In this document: positions 24,537 to 38,584 of the stretch, piece after piece
Layout of the letters: each line of letters opens with the position of its first letter
How positions within the stretch are numbered: position 1 is the stretch's first letter
Source: Proales similis
Taxonomy: Eukaryota; Rotifera; Eurotatoria; Ploima; Proalidae
DNA length: 64,000 bases
Assembly (NCBI GenBank): GCA_019059635.1
Contig: JAGVRJ010000002.1
Coordinates: 2,790,001-2,854,000, forward strand
Direction of reading: 5' to 3'
Made by a program: the position numbers and the translations under genes
Notes under the pieces: model-generated
Told to the model about the DNA's origin: nothing
Database searches by the model: none
The model's input: only the letters and a program-made list of their open reading frames with translations

Positions 24537-26238
24537 TTCACGCGTACACTGATAGACGCGCGTCGACCTAAACGCTTGGGCTTATATCGCGCCTAAAAAT
24601 AATGCGAACGAGTTACATCATGAACTTTGAACAGAAGCTTATATTTATCTAAATCTTATTAGAAACCGCTTTGTCTTTAGCATCAAACAACAGCTTTTGT
24701 TTTTAAGTAAACTATCTAAACTTGCGCTTTGGACTGACTGACTGACTGGCTGGCTGAGCAACTGCTGCTTGACTCACAACACCGACAGGGCGCTGGACTG
24801 TGCAAGCATGCTAATTTCTGATGCCGATATAAATAACGTTTTAATGTTCTGGCGGCGAATAACAACAAATTAACCAAACGAAGGATATGCAGAGGCAAAG
24901 AGGAGATTATGGCAGAGGTTCTGCTGGATTGAACGCTGCATGCCTGAGCTGATCACTTGCCCATCTAATCGAGATCTCTCGGCTGCAAAGCAGCAACTCT
25001 AATGAGGTCATCAATTACTTGAATGAGAACAGGGCTGTTTCAGACTAGACAGTGGCTTCTACTTTTGTTTTTGACGCGACGGACCACAGGCGGTCGGCTC
25101 GTCAGTCAGATGGTCGTGTTTGGGCTAGTTTATGAGCGAGTGATAAACAGACGATTGGTAATCTCTCACACAAATTAACCCGCTCTCATAAGAGTGGTCC
25201 GCCCTCCTATCTTCTCCCCTCTGTTCTGAAATACCATTCTAACAGTCTTTAGAGGCTGGCGAACGTACAAAGTTAGCACGATTCAAAAAGAGCCTTATTT
25301 GCCAACTTAAATAGAATCACAAGATATGAGATTGAGGTTAATTTAGCTTCATTTGATTCTGGCTACTGCTGCTGCTGCTGCTGCTTAGAGATGTGATGAC
25401 AAGGAAATTGAAAATCTGAATTTTTGATTGAAATCGAACGCGCCGTCGTCACTTCGCCGCAAAGCGTTTGACACTTTAATACTAAATAAACTGACGGAGC
25501 TAGAGGTGGCGATGAATTCACGCATCGGCAATCACAAGAAGAAATTTAATCAAATAAAAATCCAAATTCCCCCCTTTCTCGTCCTAATAGTCGACTTGTT
25601 GTTTAGAAGAAAGTTGATGAAAGTTTACTTTTCTGTTTGGGCTTCAGCTCGATCTATAATATCGTCAAGCAAATTAATGAAAGCTCTTTTGATTGTGATT
25701 ATTTTTTTGGCCAATCGCCATTCACTTTTGCCGGTCGGGAAAGTTCTTGGAGTACAAAAAAGCAAAAAGCTAGAGTTGGTAAAGACAAACTCGCAAATCG
25801 CTCTGCCTCCCTTCCTTCCCCCAACCTCATCTCGCTATCTCTCTCTCTCTCTCTTGCCTAAATATCTAACCGGCCATCTGCCTCTGATTGTTAAAAAATA
25901 AAGTGAATCGAGTGAAAGGTTTTGCATTTCTTTTAATTGTTTAAGTTGGCTGTTATTCAAATTGAAAAGTTCTCTATAATGGACCGATTTCGCACGAGTA
26001 TTCAGCAGGCCTTCATTCGTCACAGGTGATGAAGGAGAGTCGAAAATAAGACAAGAACCGTATTATTATCAATTAGTTAAATATAGATAGACTGATTCAT
26101 CTGAAGCAGAAGAAAGCGAATAGAAGTCAAATAAAGAGATTAGAAGCATCAACACCAAATCAAACAAAAATGGACCCGAACGACAAGAATGGGGCAATTC
26201 ACAACTGCAGGAGTGCAGGGTAGGGAGTTTTAGTTCGA
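24537..26238. other. Gene-poor region 3' of the SLK-like kinase
   Basis: Contains simple repeats (GACT/GGCT at about 24733-24755, CTG at about 25367-25385, CT at about 25843-25856) and the 3' UTR of the minus-strand kinase. One open stretch at 25428-25560 (LRRKAFDTLILNKLTELEVA) looks protein-like but has no ATG or clear splice partner. Confidence 0.5.
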
Positions 26239-29545
<3,307 letters not shown>

Positions 29546-30664
29546 TGTTCGGAATTGATTGAAGCGGACGGCCGGTTCGACGATGTTCCTACCAGTCTCG
29601 CATCTAATTAGTTCTTAATGAGCCAAAATTCATTATTGGTGTCTGCGGCGACGAGAGAAAATTAATTGGATAGGTAATAAAGGCAAGAAGTGGAAGAGAC
29701 AAAGTCGCGATGTTCTCTATGTCCAGTTTATTCGTCGTCATCATCACCGTATTGGGTTGCTCATTCGCTTTTCTCATAATAAGAAAGATAACATTCGCCT
29801 GAGTGAAGGCTTTGCATCTAGTTGGCCTCTTATGCGAACACAATGAACGCATTCAATCGTTCACCTTCGATGGCCAAATCTATTCCTCATTTATAATTGA
29901 CTTTCCCAACCGCATCGTCAGTGCTCTCACTCGCTCACTCTCTTTACCTGCTCTTGAGCAGCTGCAAAATAAACCAAACATGTCATAAAATCGAACATCG
30001 CACCAAAAGCAGGTTGCAAACTGCCTAGCTTAAAATGCCTCTCCGCGCGGCTTGCACATGCGATAGAGCTCCAAGTTTCAGTTGATTAGCAATCATAAGC
30101 TCAGGCCTAAACTGAGCCCCTCTTCCGCACATTGGCATTTAACTAGGCCCATCCGAGCCTTCTGTACTCATTTTGTTATTGATGTCTTGAGCTCGCCGAC
30201 CCTTGCGCTCTTAGCCTTGTCCTTTCTCTCAGATAAATACCAGGTAAATAAACAAATATAAACACGTTTAAAGCTCGAGATTTTCAAATGTGAAATGAAA
30301 CTCGGCATCTCGAGGTATTAGAAACGAATTAGAAGAAATCCACCGCTCTAATATCGGCCAACACGGCAATGTCGTCGTCTGCCCGCGAATATCAGTCGAC
30401 CAGCCACAGATCGAAAGAAACTCGAATGCAAATTGTTTTTGAAAATTAATTCACTGTATGTAGTGATCAATCTCGAATCAGATGTAGACGGGCCAAGCCA
30501 ACAATGTGCTTGGTTGGCAAGAAAAATAGAAAACTTGTCACAACTTAAATTCGAGTCTAAAAACGAACCGCGCTCGATTCCATTTGGCGGCAAGGGAATT
30601 CTATTGGCGCTTTAGCTCATGAACGTGAATGGAAAAAGAGAGTTCGGGGAGAGAAATAAAGATG

Positions 30665-30697
<33 letters not shown>

Positions 30698-31778
30698 CTG
30701 GTATTTGCAAAGGTGAGACTCGGCATGAACTTGCTGATGCTGTTGAATAATTGAAGGTAGAAGAAACTCGTCGAGTTTAGCTGTTATTTTAACAAGTGCG
30801 GACTAATTTCACCTGGAAATTTGCCAAATAAACTATTTACAAGCCATAATGCAAAATCGGCGGCCTAATTTGATTTGTTTGTTCACCCTCCTCTAGCGAT
30901 CGCTCGGCCAATTGCGACTACCCTTGTATCAGCTAGTTTGTGCATATTGTGCTAGACATTCACGTTTAGTCTTCATTAATGTGGCAAACATGAACTGGAC
31001 GAGTAGAACGGGCCTGGCAATAAAATGCAAAGTGCTCTCCTGGCCGATTGCATGAGCGTAGAGCACAAAGAGTGAACAGTGCAGCCTAGCGTGATATTGC
31101 ATGCGCACGGATGCGCGGTCAAAGCTCACGGTTTTAGAACTGAATTGACAAGTCGCTGATAAGATTAGAATTACCACATTATACACAAAGCTGAGGTCAT
31201 CAGAGGCAGTTCGGTCAAATGCGAGCGATCAGATTAGAATTTTTGAAACGGTCGACTAACACCGCAGCGCGAGATTAAGGAACTCGTTTACGCATTGAGA
31301 ACGAGTCTAGTTTAACGAGATAGATATCTACTAACCTACAATCGGCTTAAATGACCTCGTTGCCTTATTTATGTCGTCTAGGGACCCAAAACAATTTGAC
31401 TCTTTCTCCCATTGTCTCGTTGCCGCCTAGCCAACTATGCAAACTTGTATACTCGCGTCTCTGCTTTTTATTTGTGTTTGAGGCAAATTGATTGAGCAGC
31501 TAATGAATAACCGTCGGCCTATTTAAAGCCAGAGCCGGTTGGAACAATCCAAACTTGGCCATCTTCAGTTCATGTTCAGCATCACTGAGATAACCGTGTT
31601 AATGCTCGATTACCAAATCAACTATTCTTGCATTGTGCATATTCGAGCAAGTAGAAGAGGTTTGCGAAAACAGCGATTAAAACTTAAAAAAATTCGAAAT
31701 CATCTTGCCAGCTATCTGCCAACTTCGGCTCAATTGGAAGGAATATTCAACACCTGCTGGTTGCGATCAAAAAATTTA
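29546..31778. other. Intergenic region between tandem kinases
   Basis: About 2.2 kb with no supported gene. It contains a (GA)n microsatellite at about 30671-30698. Short ORFs here lack domains or valid ATG starts. Confidence 0.6.
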
Positions 31779-33172
31779 TTAACAACTCTCGCGGATGACT
31801 TGGAGCACTATTTCTGGCACAGAAGGCGAATGATATTCGCTGCGAACAACCTCTTCGAGTATTTGCTCGAATAGTTCGGTGGCCATGTTATCTTTCAGAA
31901 CGAATTTTGCTGATGCCGAGCTCATTGCACGGCCTACTAAGCTGTGGACTCGAATGGGAGCTTTGGCAATTGGTTCACTGTCAAACTGCTTTTTCCTTGT
32001 CGCCTGGCCCTGCTGCTGCTGTCGCCTGATCTGCAGCAGTGAACGAATCACCTCCCGACCGGCGTTGAAATTTCTGATAAATGAATGCTTTTGCGCTGTT
32101 ATTCACAAGCCGAATTGATTTGAAATGAAAATTGAATGCTACCGTTAATAGAGCAGATGCATTGCTGCGCGAGTCAGGTGACTTGGCCAAACATTGAGAA
32201 AGAAAGTCATGAAAATCACTAGACCAGTTTTCTTTGTTCCTCAGAGACGGTGACAAGGAATTTCTGATTCTGATAAGCGCCTCGGTCGGCTTAAGGCTGC
32301 TATGAGGCGGCTCCTTCTCGGCGAGCTCGATGCAGGTGATGCCCAGCGACCAGATGTCCGTCTTGGTCGTGTACGAGGTCTGCTTGTCGGTCTCGCACGC
32401 GATTATCTCCGGCGACATCCAGTAGGGCGTGCCGATGAACGTGTTGCGCCTCTCGAGCCGCGACGCGTTCTTGGCCGACACGCCAAAGTCGGCCAGCTTC
32501 ACTTGGCCGTCCTCGGTCAGCAGGATGTTACCCGCCTTCATGTCGCGGTGGATCACGTTGCACTGGTCGTGCAGGAACGCCAGCGCCTGCAGCGTTTCGC
32601 GCACCACGTACTGAATCTGCGGCTCGGTGAGGCACTTGTCCAGGTCGAACATGAGGTTGTCGAGTGCGCCGCCCGAGCAGAACTCGAGCAGGATCTTCAG
32701 GCAAGTCAATGTTGAGAATCGACTCGCCTCCATCGGTCGGGGTACTTACCCAGAGTTGCGAGTCATGGTAGTAAATTTCGTACAAACTTATAATGTTTTT
32801 GTGACGACATTCCGACAGGATCTCAACTTCTGTCATGAAATCGGGCAATTCTTCGACTGGACATTCGTCAATTACTTTGGCCGCTGCGTGCACTCCGCTC
32901 AGAATGTTTCTTGCTTTGTAAACCTTTCCGAAAGCGCCGTCACCTATCGCATGTAAAATTGTCCACGAGCTGTACGGGTTCGGTTTGAGCTCCAAATTAG
33001 AATATTTCTGCACACTCTGGCCCGGCGTGTCTATTTTGTTTATTTTTGTCTTTTTCAATTTAATCTTGCTTTTAATCTTGGAGAGAAACGTGTCGGACGT
33101 AGGCGTGGATGGCTTCTTTTTGATACGTCGCAATAATTTCGCAAAGTGAGGCATGCTCTTGAGCTGAACCAT
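31779..33172 (-). CDS. Truncated tandem paralogue of the SLK-like kinase
   Basis: Three exons. Exon 1 (from ATG 33172) has a basic N-terminus and IGDGAFGKVYKA / AAAKVIDE. Exon 2 carries the full catalytic loop, DFG and GTPYWMSPE, identical to the paralogue within the patch. After AEKEPPH the sequences diverge (SSLKPTEALIRIRN). The 55-bp intron ends at AAAAG before CATTCATTTATC, giving HSFI for the family's HPF(V/I). The protein stops soon after SPSVPEIVLQVIRESC, which aligns with APSVPDVILQVISE of the long copy, so the entire coiled-coil region is missing. About 430 residues. Catalytic residues are intact, so it may be an active short kinase; without the coiled coil, dimerisation and localisation would differ (inference). 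Confidence 0.8.
32301..32754 (-). repeat. Conversion-like patch, copy 2
   Basis: Partner of 28734-29187, direct orientation, offset 3,567 bp. It spans the 3' end of exon 1, an identical 55-bp intron and most of the catalytic exon. Confidence 0.9.
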
Positions 33173-33435
33173 AGATCATTGAAGCGTTTTTTTTTCCTTT
33201 CCTTCTTAATCAGAAACCAATTCATAATTGGCTCTTGTGTCTTTCTTAATTATGTTCAAGCCAACTGACTGCTACCTGTATCCTAATAGTTGTCTCTTTC
33301 AGCTTTTAGAAATTACAGCCATACACTCCTGCGCGCATCTCGAAATTTAAACAAAAGAGCGAGAACATGAGAATCGAATTATGAATAGAGTAGAAATTCG
33401 CAGTTGTTTACTCAGACGAAACAATTTTAGCTTTT

Positions 33436-34698
33436 TTATAAAAAATCAAAAAATCCTTTTAGGCTTGATTGAAATGCACTGGTGCTCAAAATGTAGATAA
33501 CCGGGTTGGCCACTGTGTTTGTGTATGAAGCAGTACTCACTAGAATGTTGATAGTCTGAATGTTCTCGATATGACCGGAAGAGAACATCGAATAGAGCTG
33601 AAAAGACCATAAAGGAGTCCACTGTAAAATAAAAAAGACAACAATCGTAAACACTAAACGAACCGCTTTGGCACACGCTTGGTTCGCTATTGAACCATCA
33701 TCAGTGTCATTTAAAAAAAAGGTTGAAACAAAACTCTGAAAGCGCCATTGCTGCTGATCTGCTTCACGCTGAAATGTGCTGCTTGCCTCAGTGTTGACGT
33801 TTTTTGCGGAATTTATTGCTGCTGAACTCAATGAAAAGAGTGACGGTCCAAGCAGAGCTGACGTCCGACGAGCAGACTGTGCACTTGATTCATTATTGCT
33901 CCGTGTGAAACTGATTAAGGCTTGACTCGGTTCCAGTTCAACAATCGATGGAACCAACGTCGAGCGATTTGACGGACGTGAGACGTCGATTGAAGCCAAA
34001 GACGCCAATGTTCGTCGCTGCTGTAGCCGCGACCATTTCCATTTGGTCAAGAAGAGAATCATTCGAATTGAGCACATGAGCACAATAATAAAAGGAAGAA
34101 TGAACACGAACAGTAGCTTCAGAACGAAATAGAGTTGAATGTGGCTTTCTTGCCAGCTTGTGTGGCAGGTCTGCATCGAAGGACTACTCTGCTCCACTTG
34201 CAGACTCAGAACCAGCGGCAAAGTGAACGCCAACGCCAATGTCCATGACGAAAGCAGAAAAAAGTTTATATTTCCGGTCGACGATCGATTGGAAAATGAT
34301 CTCAAGCGACCGTGTTGATTGATTAGTTCATGTGAGCGCTGCAAGCTGAGCGCAGTTACTGTCAGAATGCTCACTATGGTGCCGACCAAGTCAGTGAGGA
34401 AAAAGGTGCGGCAACCAAATAGACCGAGATTCCAGCTGAAACTTGTAAATTGTCCCAGAAAAAAAGGAATGCTCAGCGAGTAGATTATGTCTGCGAGAGC
34501 CAGGTTTAAAATCAAAAGCTGAAATGTTTTTAAAATTTGGGATTTGAGTATGTAGAACACGGTTATTGAGTTGAGGATCAGGCTGGAGATGAACACAGTC
34601 AGGAGAGCGATCGTCATAGCAGAGTAGATTGGGCTGTCAAGTGGCTTTTCCAGCGTATTTTCGCTCACGATAGTTGCGTTCAGCTGAACCTCCGTCAT
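33436..34698 (-). CDS. Rhodopsin-class GPCR, intronless
   Basis: A single exon of 420 codons has seven hydrophobic segments. TM1 is followed by LILNLALADIIYSL (TM2, LALAD motif), a TM3 with a Cys before it (FGCRTFFLTD), and LQRSHEL at the DRY position, so the DRY motif is lost. TM6 has FFILQWTPLWSFQL, close to the CWLP region, and TM7 has YTNTVANPVIYILS (NPxxY kept). The third intracellular loop is long and Ser-rich. The N-terminus has N-glycosylation sequons (NAT). This layout suggests a peptide-receptor-type class A GPCR; the ligand is unknown. The true ATG is 34698; in-frame sequence upstream has no ATG. Confidence 0.82.
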   Translation of the reverse strand: MTEVQLNATIVSENTLEKPLDSPIYSAMTIALLTVFISSLILNSITVFYILKSQILKTFQLLILNLALADIIYSLSIPFFLGQFTSFSWNLGLFGCRTFFLTDLVGTIVSILTVTALSLQRSHELINQHGRLRSFSNRSSTGNINFFLLSSWTLALAFTLPLVLSLQVEQSSPSMQTCHTSWQESHIQLYFVLKLLFVFILPFIIVLMCSIRMILFLTKWKWSRLQQRRTLASLASIDVSRPSNRSTLVPSIVELEPSQALISFTRSNNESSAQSARRTSALLGPSLFSLSSAAINSAKNVNTEASSTFQREADQQQWRFQSFVSTFFLNDTDDGSIANQACAKAVRLVFTIVVFFILQWTPLWSFQLYSMFSSGHIENIQTINILVSTASYTNTVANPVIYILSTSAFQSSLKGFFDFL

Positions 34699-35399
34699 TC
34701 TAAAATGAATAAATGCGTCTGTGAGGAAAGAAAGAAATAAAGAAACAAGAGCGAACAAGAGCTCGAAGCGGCTGGTTTGAGCTCATAAGATAAGCATAAG
34801 AGCATCATGAGAAAATTGCTAGAATAGAATAGGAATGAGTCTAATTTACATCATTCAAACGCTAACAATCGTTCGATTCAATTTTCCACCCAGTGGCCTC
34901 TTATTGATTAAGTCTGGCCAAAAAGGGGGCTTGTTTTATACACTCTTGAGATTGATGGTAAGATTAAGGAATTGCTTCATAATCTTGTCAATTCAGGTTT
35001 ATAAAATGACAGAAAATTCATGCATAGTAATTCACGGAATCAGCAAAACTAGACCTTCTGTCATCCGCTAAGCTGAATTCAGGAAGGATGGCAATGAACG
35101 TCGCTAGAAGTACTTCTATTTAAATCTACAATAATCGTTTCGTTCCTGCTGCTTTCTTGCTTGCCTCTTAACACTAGCCGGCTGATGGAATTTTTAGATA
35201 AATCTCATGCATCAGTCGCTTCCAAGTTGGATGTGCGTTAAGCCCGAAGTGATTACAAGCACAATTATAATAGCAGGATTAGGACTTTATAAACGCTCTC
35301 GCGACTAGATCAATATCGTTACAAATGAAAAGACTAGACAGCACATCTGCGACTGTCTGCGATATTCTTTGTTCCTTCTCAGTGGTTTAAACACGACCA
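34699..35399. other. Intergenic region with TATA-like element
   Basis: About 0.7 kb between divergent genes. TTTATAAACG at about 35288 could serve the plus-strand ORF at 35400. No other feature seen. Confidence 0.45.
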
Positions 35400-35585
35400 A
35401 TGACGCATAAACAGCGCCCAGACACGAACAGAGATGAGCCTGCTGTTGACGGAGAATTCGTTTCAGCTACATCTATGCCCAATTTAGATCCGCCTCATTC
35501 GGAACTCGATCTGCACAGAAATAAAAAATCCTGCATGGAAGCTTTAATTTCCGCCACTGATTTCCTTCCGGCGAGAAAGACTTGA
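35400..35585 (+). CDS. Small hypothetical protein (61 residues)
   Basis: A true ATG (35400) opens 61 hydrophilic codons, beginning MTHKQRPDTNRDEPA and including SATSMPNLDPPHSELDL. There is no signal peptide, membrane segment or known motif. A TATA-like box sits about 110 bp upstream. It could be a small gene, part of a longer spliced gene, or chance. I do not recognise it. Confidence 0.3.
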   Translation: MTHKQRPDTNRDEPAVDGEFVSATSMPNLDPPHSELDLHRNKKSCMEALISATDFLPARKT

Positions 35586-35862
35586 CTTGCCTCGTTTGAA
35601 TACAGCTTACGAAAAAAAAATCGGAAAATCAAGTCTGTTGCTTTTGTTGTTAATGAAAATCAAGATTCGTACCTGCTTTTAAGGGCCGAATAGAAGAGGG
35701 AACTAACAAAGCGTAATTGAAATCAAACCGCAACTAATTGAAAGTGGTGGCCCCAGACAAAGAAACCAAATGGGGCAAAAAATAGAGACCTTTCCAATTG
35801 TGTAACCAATCTGCATGAGTATTTAAAAGCTAACGATTCTTGAATAGACGCCGACTGAAGGT

Positions 35863-35870
35863 TTATAAAA
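35863..35870 (+). promoter_or_regulatory. TATA box (TATAAAA) of secreted peptide gene
   Basis: GTTTATAAAAC ends about 60 bp before the ATG at 35931, an appropriate distance for a short 5' UTR. Confidence 0.45.
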
Positions 35871-35930
35871 CTAAAAAGGCGCCTTATTTAACAGTCAAAA
35901 GGGAATTGAAACGAAACGGAAGAGGAAATT

Positions 35931-36225
35931 ATGAAATATCTCCAAACCTCGATGCTGATTTGTCTACTTGTCATTGGTAAGTAAAAGAGCAAAGTCGACC
36001 AGATGAGGAAGAATTAGGTTATTTGGAAAAGGAGCAATGGCCTCGAACAGAGCGAATCTCCAAGGACCTTTCACTGAGCTGACATATCCAGATCTTAGCC
36101 AGCTTAGTCGCGAGGAGCTTCAATCATTGCATACCAGACATTTGATCAAGGCGGCGAATAGAGTCGAATCCAAATCTGCGTCCATATCCTATCCGGTTGA
36201 AATCAACATTCATGAAGATCTTTAG
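35931..36225 (+). CDS. Small secreted protein with signal peptide
   Basis: Exon 1 (35931-35976) encodes a signal peptide, MKYLQTSMLICLLVIGA. A 55-bp GT-AG intron (35977-36031, strong GTAAGT donor) leads to exon 2, which ends at the stop 36223-36225. The product is about 79 residues. The mature part contains LTYPDLSQLSREELQSLH, has no cysteines, and ends VEINIHEDL. A TATA box lies upstream and an AATAAA at about 36370 downstream, so it looks like a complete two-exon gene. It could be a peptide precursor, although classical KR sites are lacking. No known family recognised. Confidence 0.6.
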
Positions 36226-36622
36226 TCGCCAGTGTTAGACTTGGCATTAAGCTTAATTAGCTAATGCGCCATTTGCATGCCTCCTATCAACCTTTTGGAG
36301 GCCATTTGCAAATTTTACTGAGACGTTCACAATACTAGTTCAAACAGACTGAGAAAGACAAGCATGAAGAAATAAAAAAAAAAAATAACCCAACAATGGT
36401 TTCCTATGAATTTTTTCCGCTAAGGTTTCTGAGTTTTCTTGAAACTTGGAAAAGTGTGGGATCGAATGACGGCAACAAAACTCTTTCGTTAAGTCATGCC
36501 AATTTGAAAATAAAATGCAAGCAGCGAAAATATGAAGCCGTGAATTTAATCTAAATATTGACTTGGCCGCCAGAGCGCTTTGCCGCCATCTAGCTGGTCT
36601 CATTGCATTTAAGTAATAAAAT
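36226..36622. other. Intergenic/3' UTR
   Basis: AT-rich, with AATAAAAA at about 36370 as the likely poly(A) signal for the secreted protein gene. No coding exon for the downstream PIWI-like gene was found, so its N-terminus appears to start at 36623. Confidence 0.5.
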
Positions 36623-37605
36623 ATGAAGAGGCAAAAGTTTCAGAATATCCGCGTCCTCTACCCGAATGGAAAAGAAACGATCGAGCAGGCGGAGATATTC
36701 GGCCGTGCCGACATGCCCGAGCTAGTTTTGAAGTAAATCAGAGCTATTGCTTTCGATAGGGATGAAACTCAATGCTGTTAACAAGCACCATCAAGCTAAA
36801 TCTCAATAATGAGCATGCGCTGATTGTGGGCGCTTTCAGCGGGCCGTCTCGGGCCAGTAGAGACAAGCGAGTTCATACGGTTTCGTTGAATTGCGATCGA
36901 ACCTATCGCAGCTATGAGATCTGCTGGTACGCAGAGAGAACTTGCGACTCTTCATGCAAAGCCATCTCAACGCTTGACGGAATGGTAGAGAAGCTATTCA
37001 GACGCTTCAACTCAAGCCATCCAAAGACAGTTCCGAAACGAGTAATCTACTATCGTCAAGAGGAAGAGACCGACGAGACCAGGAGTGAGCTCGAGCTTAT
37101 TCAACTCGAAGTCGGCCTGTTGAAACAAGCGTTCAAACGAGTGTTCAAACATTTCTCGCGGCCATTGTTCACATGCATTCACGTCGGGTTTGATTTATCC
37201 CAAGTTCTATTCAAACCAGTCAAGGTACTTTATCCGATGGCCTTGTTCTCAATTAGAAGTAATGCGTAAAAAGAGGACAGCTTGCGTGCTGCCTGGCACA
37301 ATGATCGATCCGCTGTTCATCGTCGGCAGTCAGATTTACTTTAGCCGCGAGTTCTACTTACTTAGCCATGAACAGTCGCCAGCTCTGCCTTCGGTGAGTC
37401 GCAGGTTGCATTTTAATTAATTTGGCATTCGTTCTTTCTTAATCACGTTATGTGAGTCGAATATTAATTCGCTTTTCGTGTTTTTTTTTCCTCAAAATTT
37501 TAACTTTCAATTTCTGCTCGATCGATTACTACCTCATTAGGAGTCAATTACTGCTAAAATGGTTTGAAACAATAGTCGACTGAAATAACTCTTCTCTCTG
37601 CACTT

Positions 37606-37653
<48 letters not shown>

Positions 37654-38344
37654 CTATTTTCTGCACTTTTAAAAGGAAAATAATGATGAAACGAGTAAAA
37701 AAAAAATGAACCAAGACCAGGAGGAGGAAAACAACGCGTGCAGACCCACCCGTTACAAGCTGCTGATCGACGAGGCACATTTCTCACAGCGAAGCATCGC
37801 CGAAATCACATTCAAATTATGTCACATATTCGACGCAAAATGCCTCCAACTCATGCGGTTGCCAGCGCCTTTGCATTTCGCACGCTTGATTTTCCATCGA
37901 CTCATGTAAGCCGATACGCCTCTCTCTCTCTTCTCTGATTGTAGGCTCCCCGCTGTTGTCGGGATATATTAAAAAAAAAAACCTTATTTAAGTAATGAGC
38001 TTGAGTCGTTCGACAATAAACAACGAGCTTTTCAGGATCTGAATCAAATAAGTGAAATATTTGAGTACGCGCCGCAGACTTGCGCCAACACCAAGCATGC
38101 CATCGAGTTGAATGGATCCAAACAAGTTGAAGAAGCTGCCCAGAAAATGGATTCGATTCAAGAAGTCGACGAGACCCGATTAGAGCTACAGCCATCCGAC
38201 GAAGATATTTACTCAAAACGCAATCCGTTCGAAACGCCCGCTGACTCGGTGTCGCTCGCCGTCGACACATATGTGTTCGTTTTCTGCTTTTTACTTTATT
38301 TCACCATAATTATTTTCATCAGTCTGAGTGGTCAAAAAGAGTGA
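36623..38344 (+). CDS. PIWI-domain-only Argonaute relative lacking slicer residues, with C-terminal TM segment
   Basis: Five exons (36623-36732, 36786-37182, 37220-37393, 37721-37905, 37993-38344) join in frame to 405 residues. The core aligns with the second half of Argonaute: LIVGAFSGPS sits at the LGADVTHP position, KRVIYYRQEEETDE at IIFYRDGVSE, and RPTRYKLLIDEAHFS at RPSHYHVLWDDNRF. ITFKLCHIF sits at LTYQLCHTY and MRLPAPLHFARLIFHR at VSIPAPAYYAHLVAFR. The N, PAZ and most of the MID domains are absent. All three alignable catalytic positions are changed (first Asp, Asp of YRDG to Gln, final His to Arg), so slicing is not expected. The last exon adds an acidic, coiled-coil-like stretch and a hydrophobic tail segment (YVFVFCFLLYFTIIIFISL), suggesting membrane tethering. 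Weak points: the second intron would be only 37 bp (37183-37219), and an alternative acceptor after 37905 would end the protein within 10 codons, without the TM. Confidence 0.62.
37394..37720 (+). other. Long intron of the PIWI-like gene, with CT microsatellite
   Basis: A 327-bp intron, large for this locus, containing a (CT)n tract at about 37608-37649 that may contribute to an unusually long pyrimidine run. Confidence 0.5.
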
Positions 38345-38584
38345 ACAATTGGCTCAATTTACATTGCAATAAATTTGAGACACTCGAGCCATACGCTTGA
38401 GAGTGTGCAAATTGAAATGTGCGCTTTGCCTTTCACTTGGGCTTTTGTTTTTTTTTTTGAATCAGCAGCTGCTTTATTCTGAGGTATTTTAAGGCGTTGG
38501 TGCAGTTTATGCGTGTTTTTTTTAACAATTAAATCAAATATTGAATGGAAATAGAGGAAAAATAAAATGAGCTGATGCGAGATG

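Noticed and set aside
25428-25901. Plus-strand ORF with a protein-like first third
   Set aside because: Begins with TTG, no upstream exon found, the rest is low-complexity; left as unassigned.
31539-31874. Plus-strand ORF overlapping the short kinase 3' end
   Set aside because: Antisense to the kinase exon in its second half, no valid ATG at the start, no domain.
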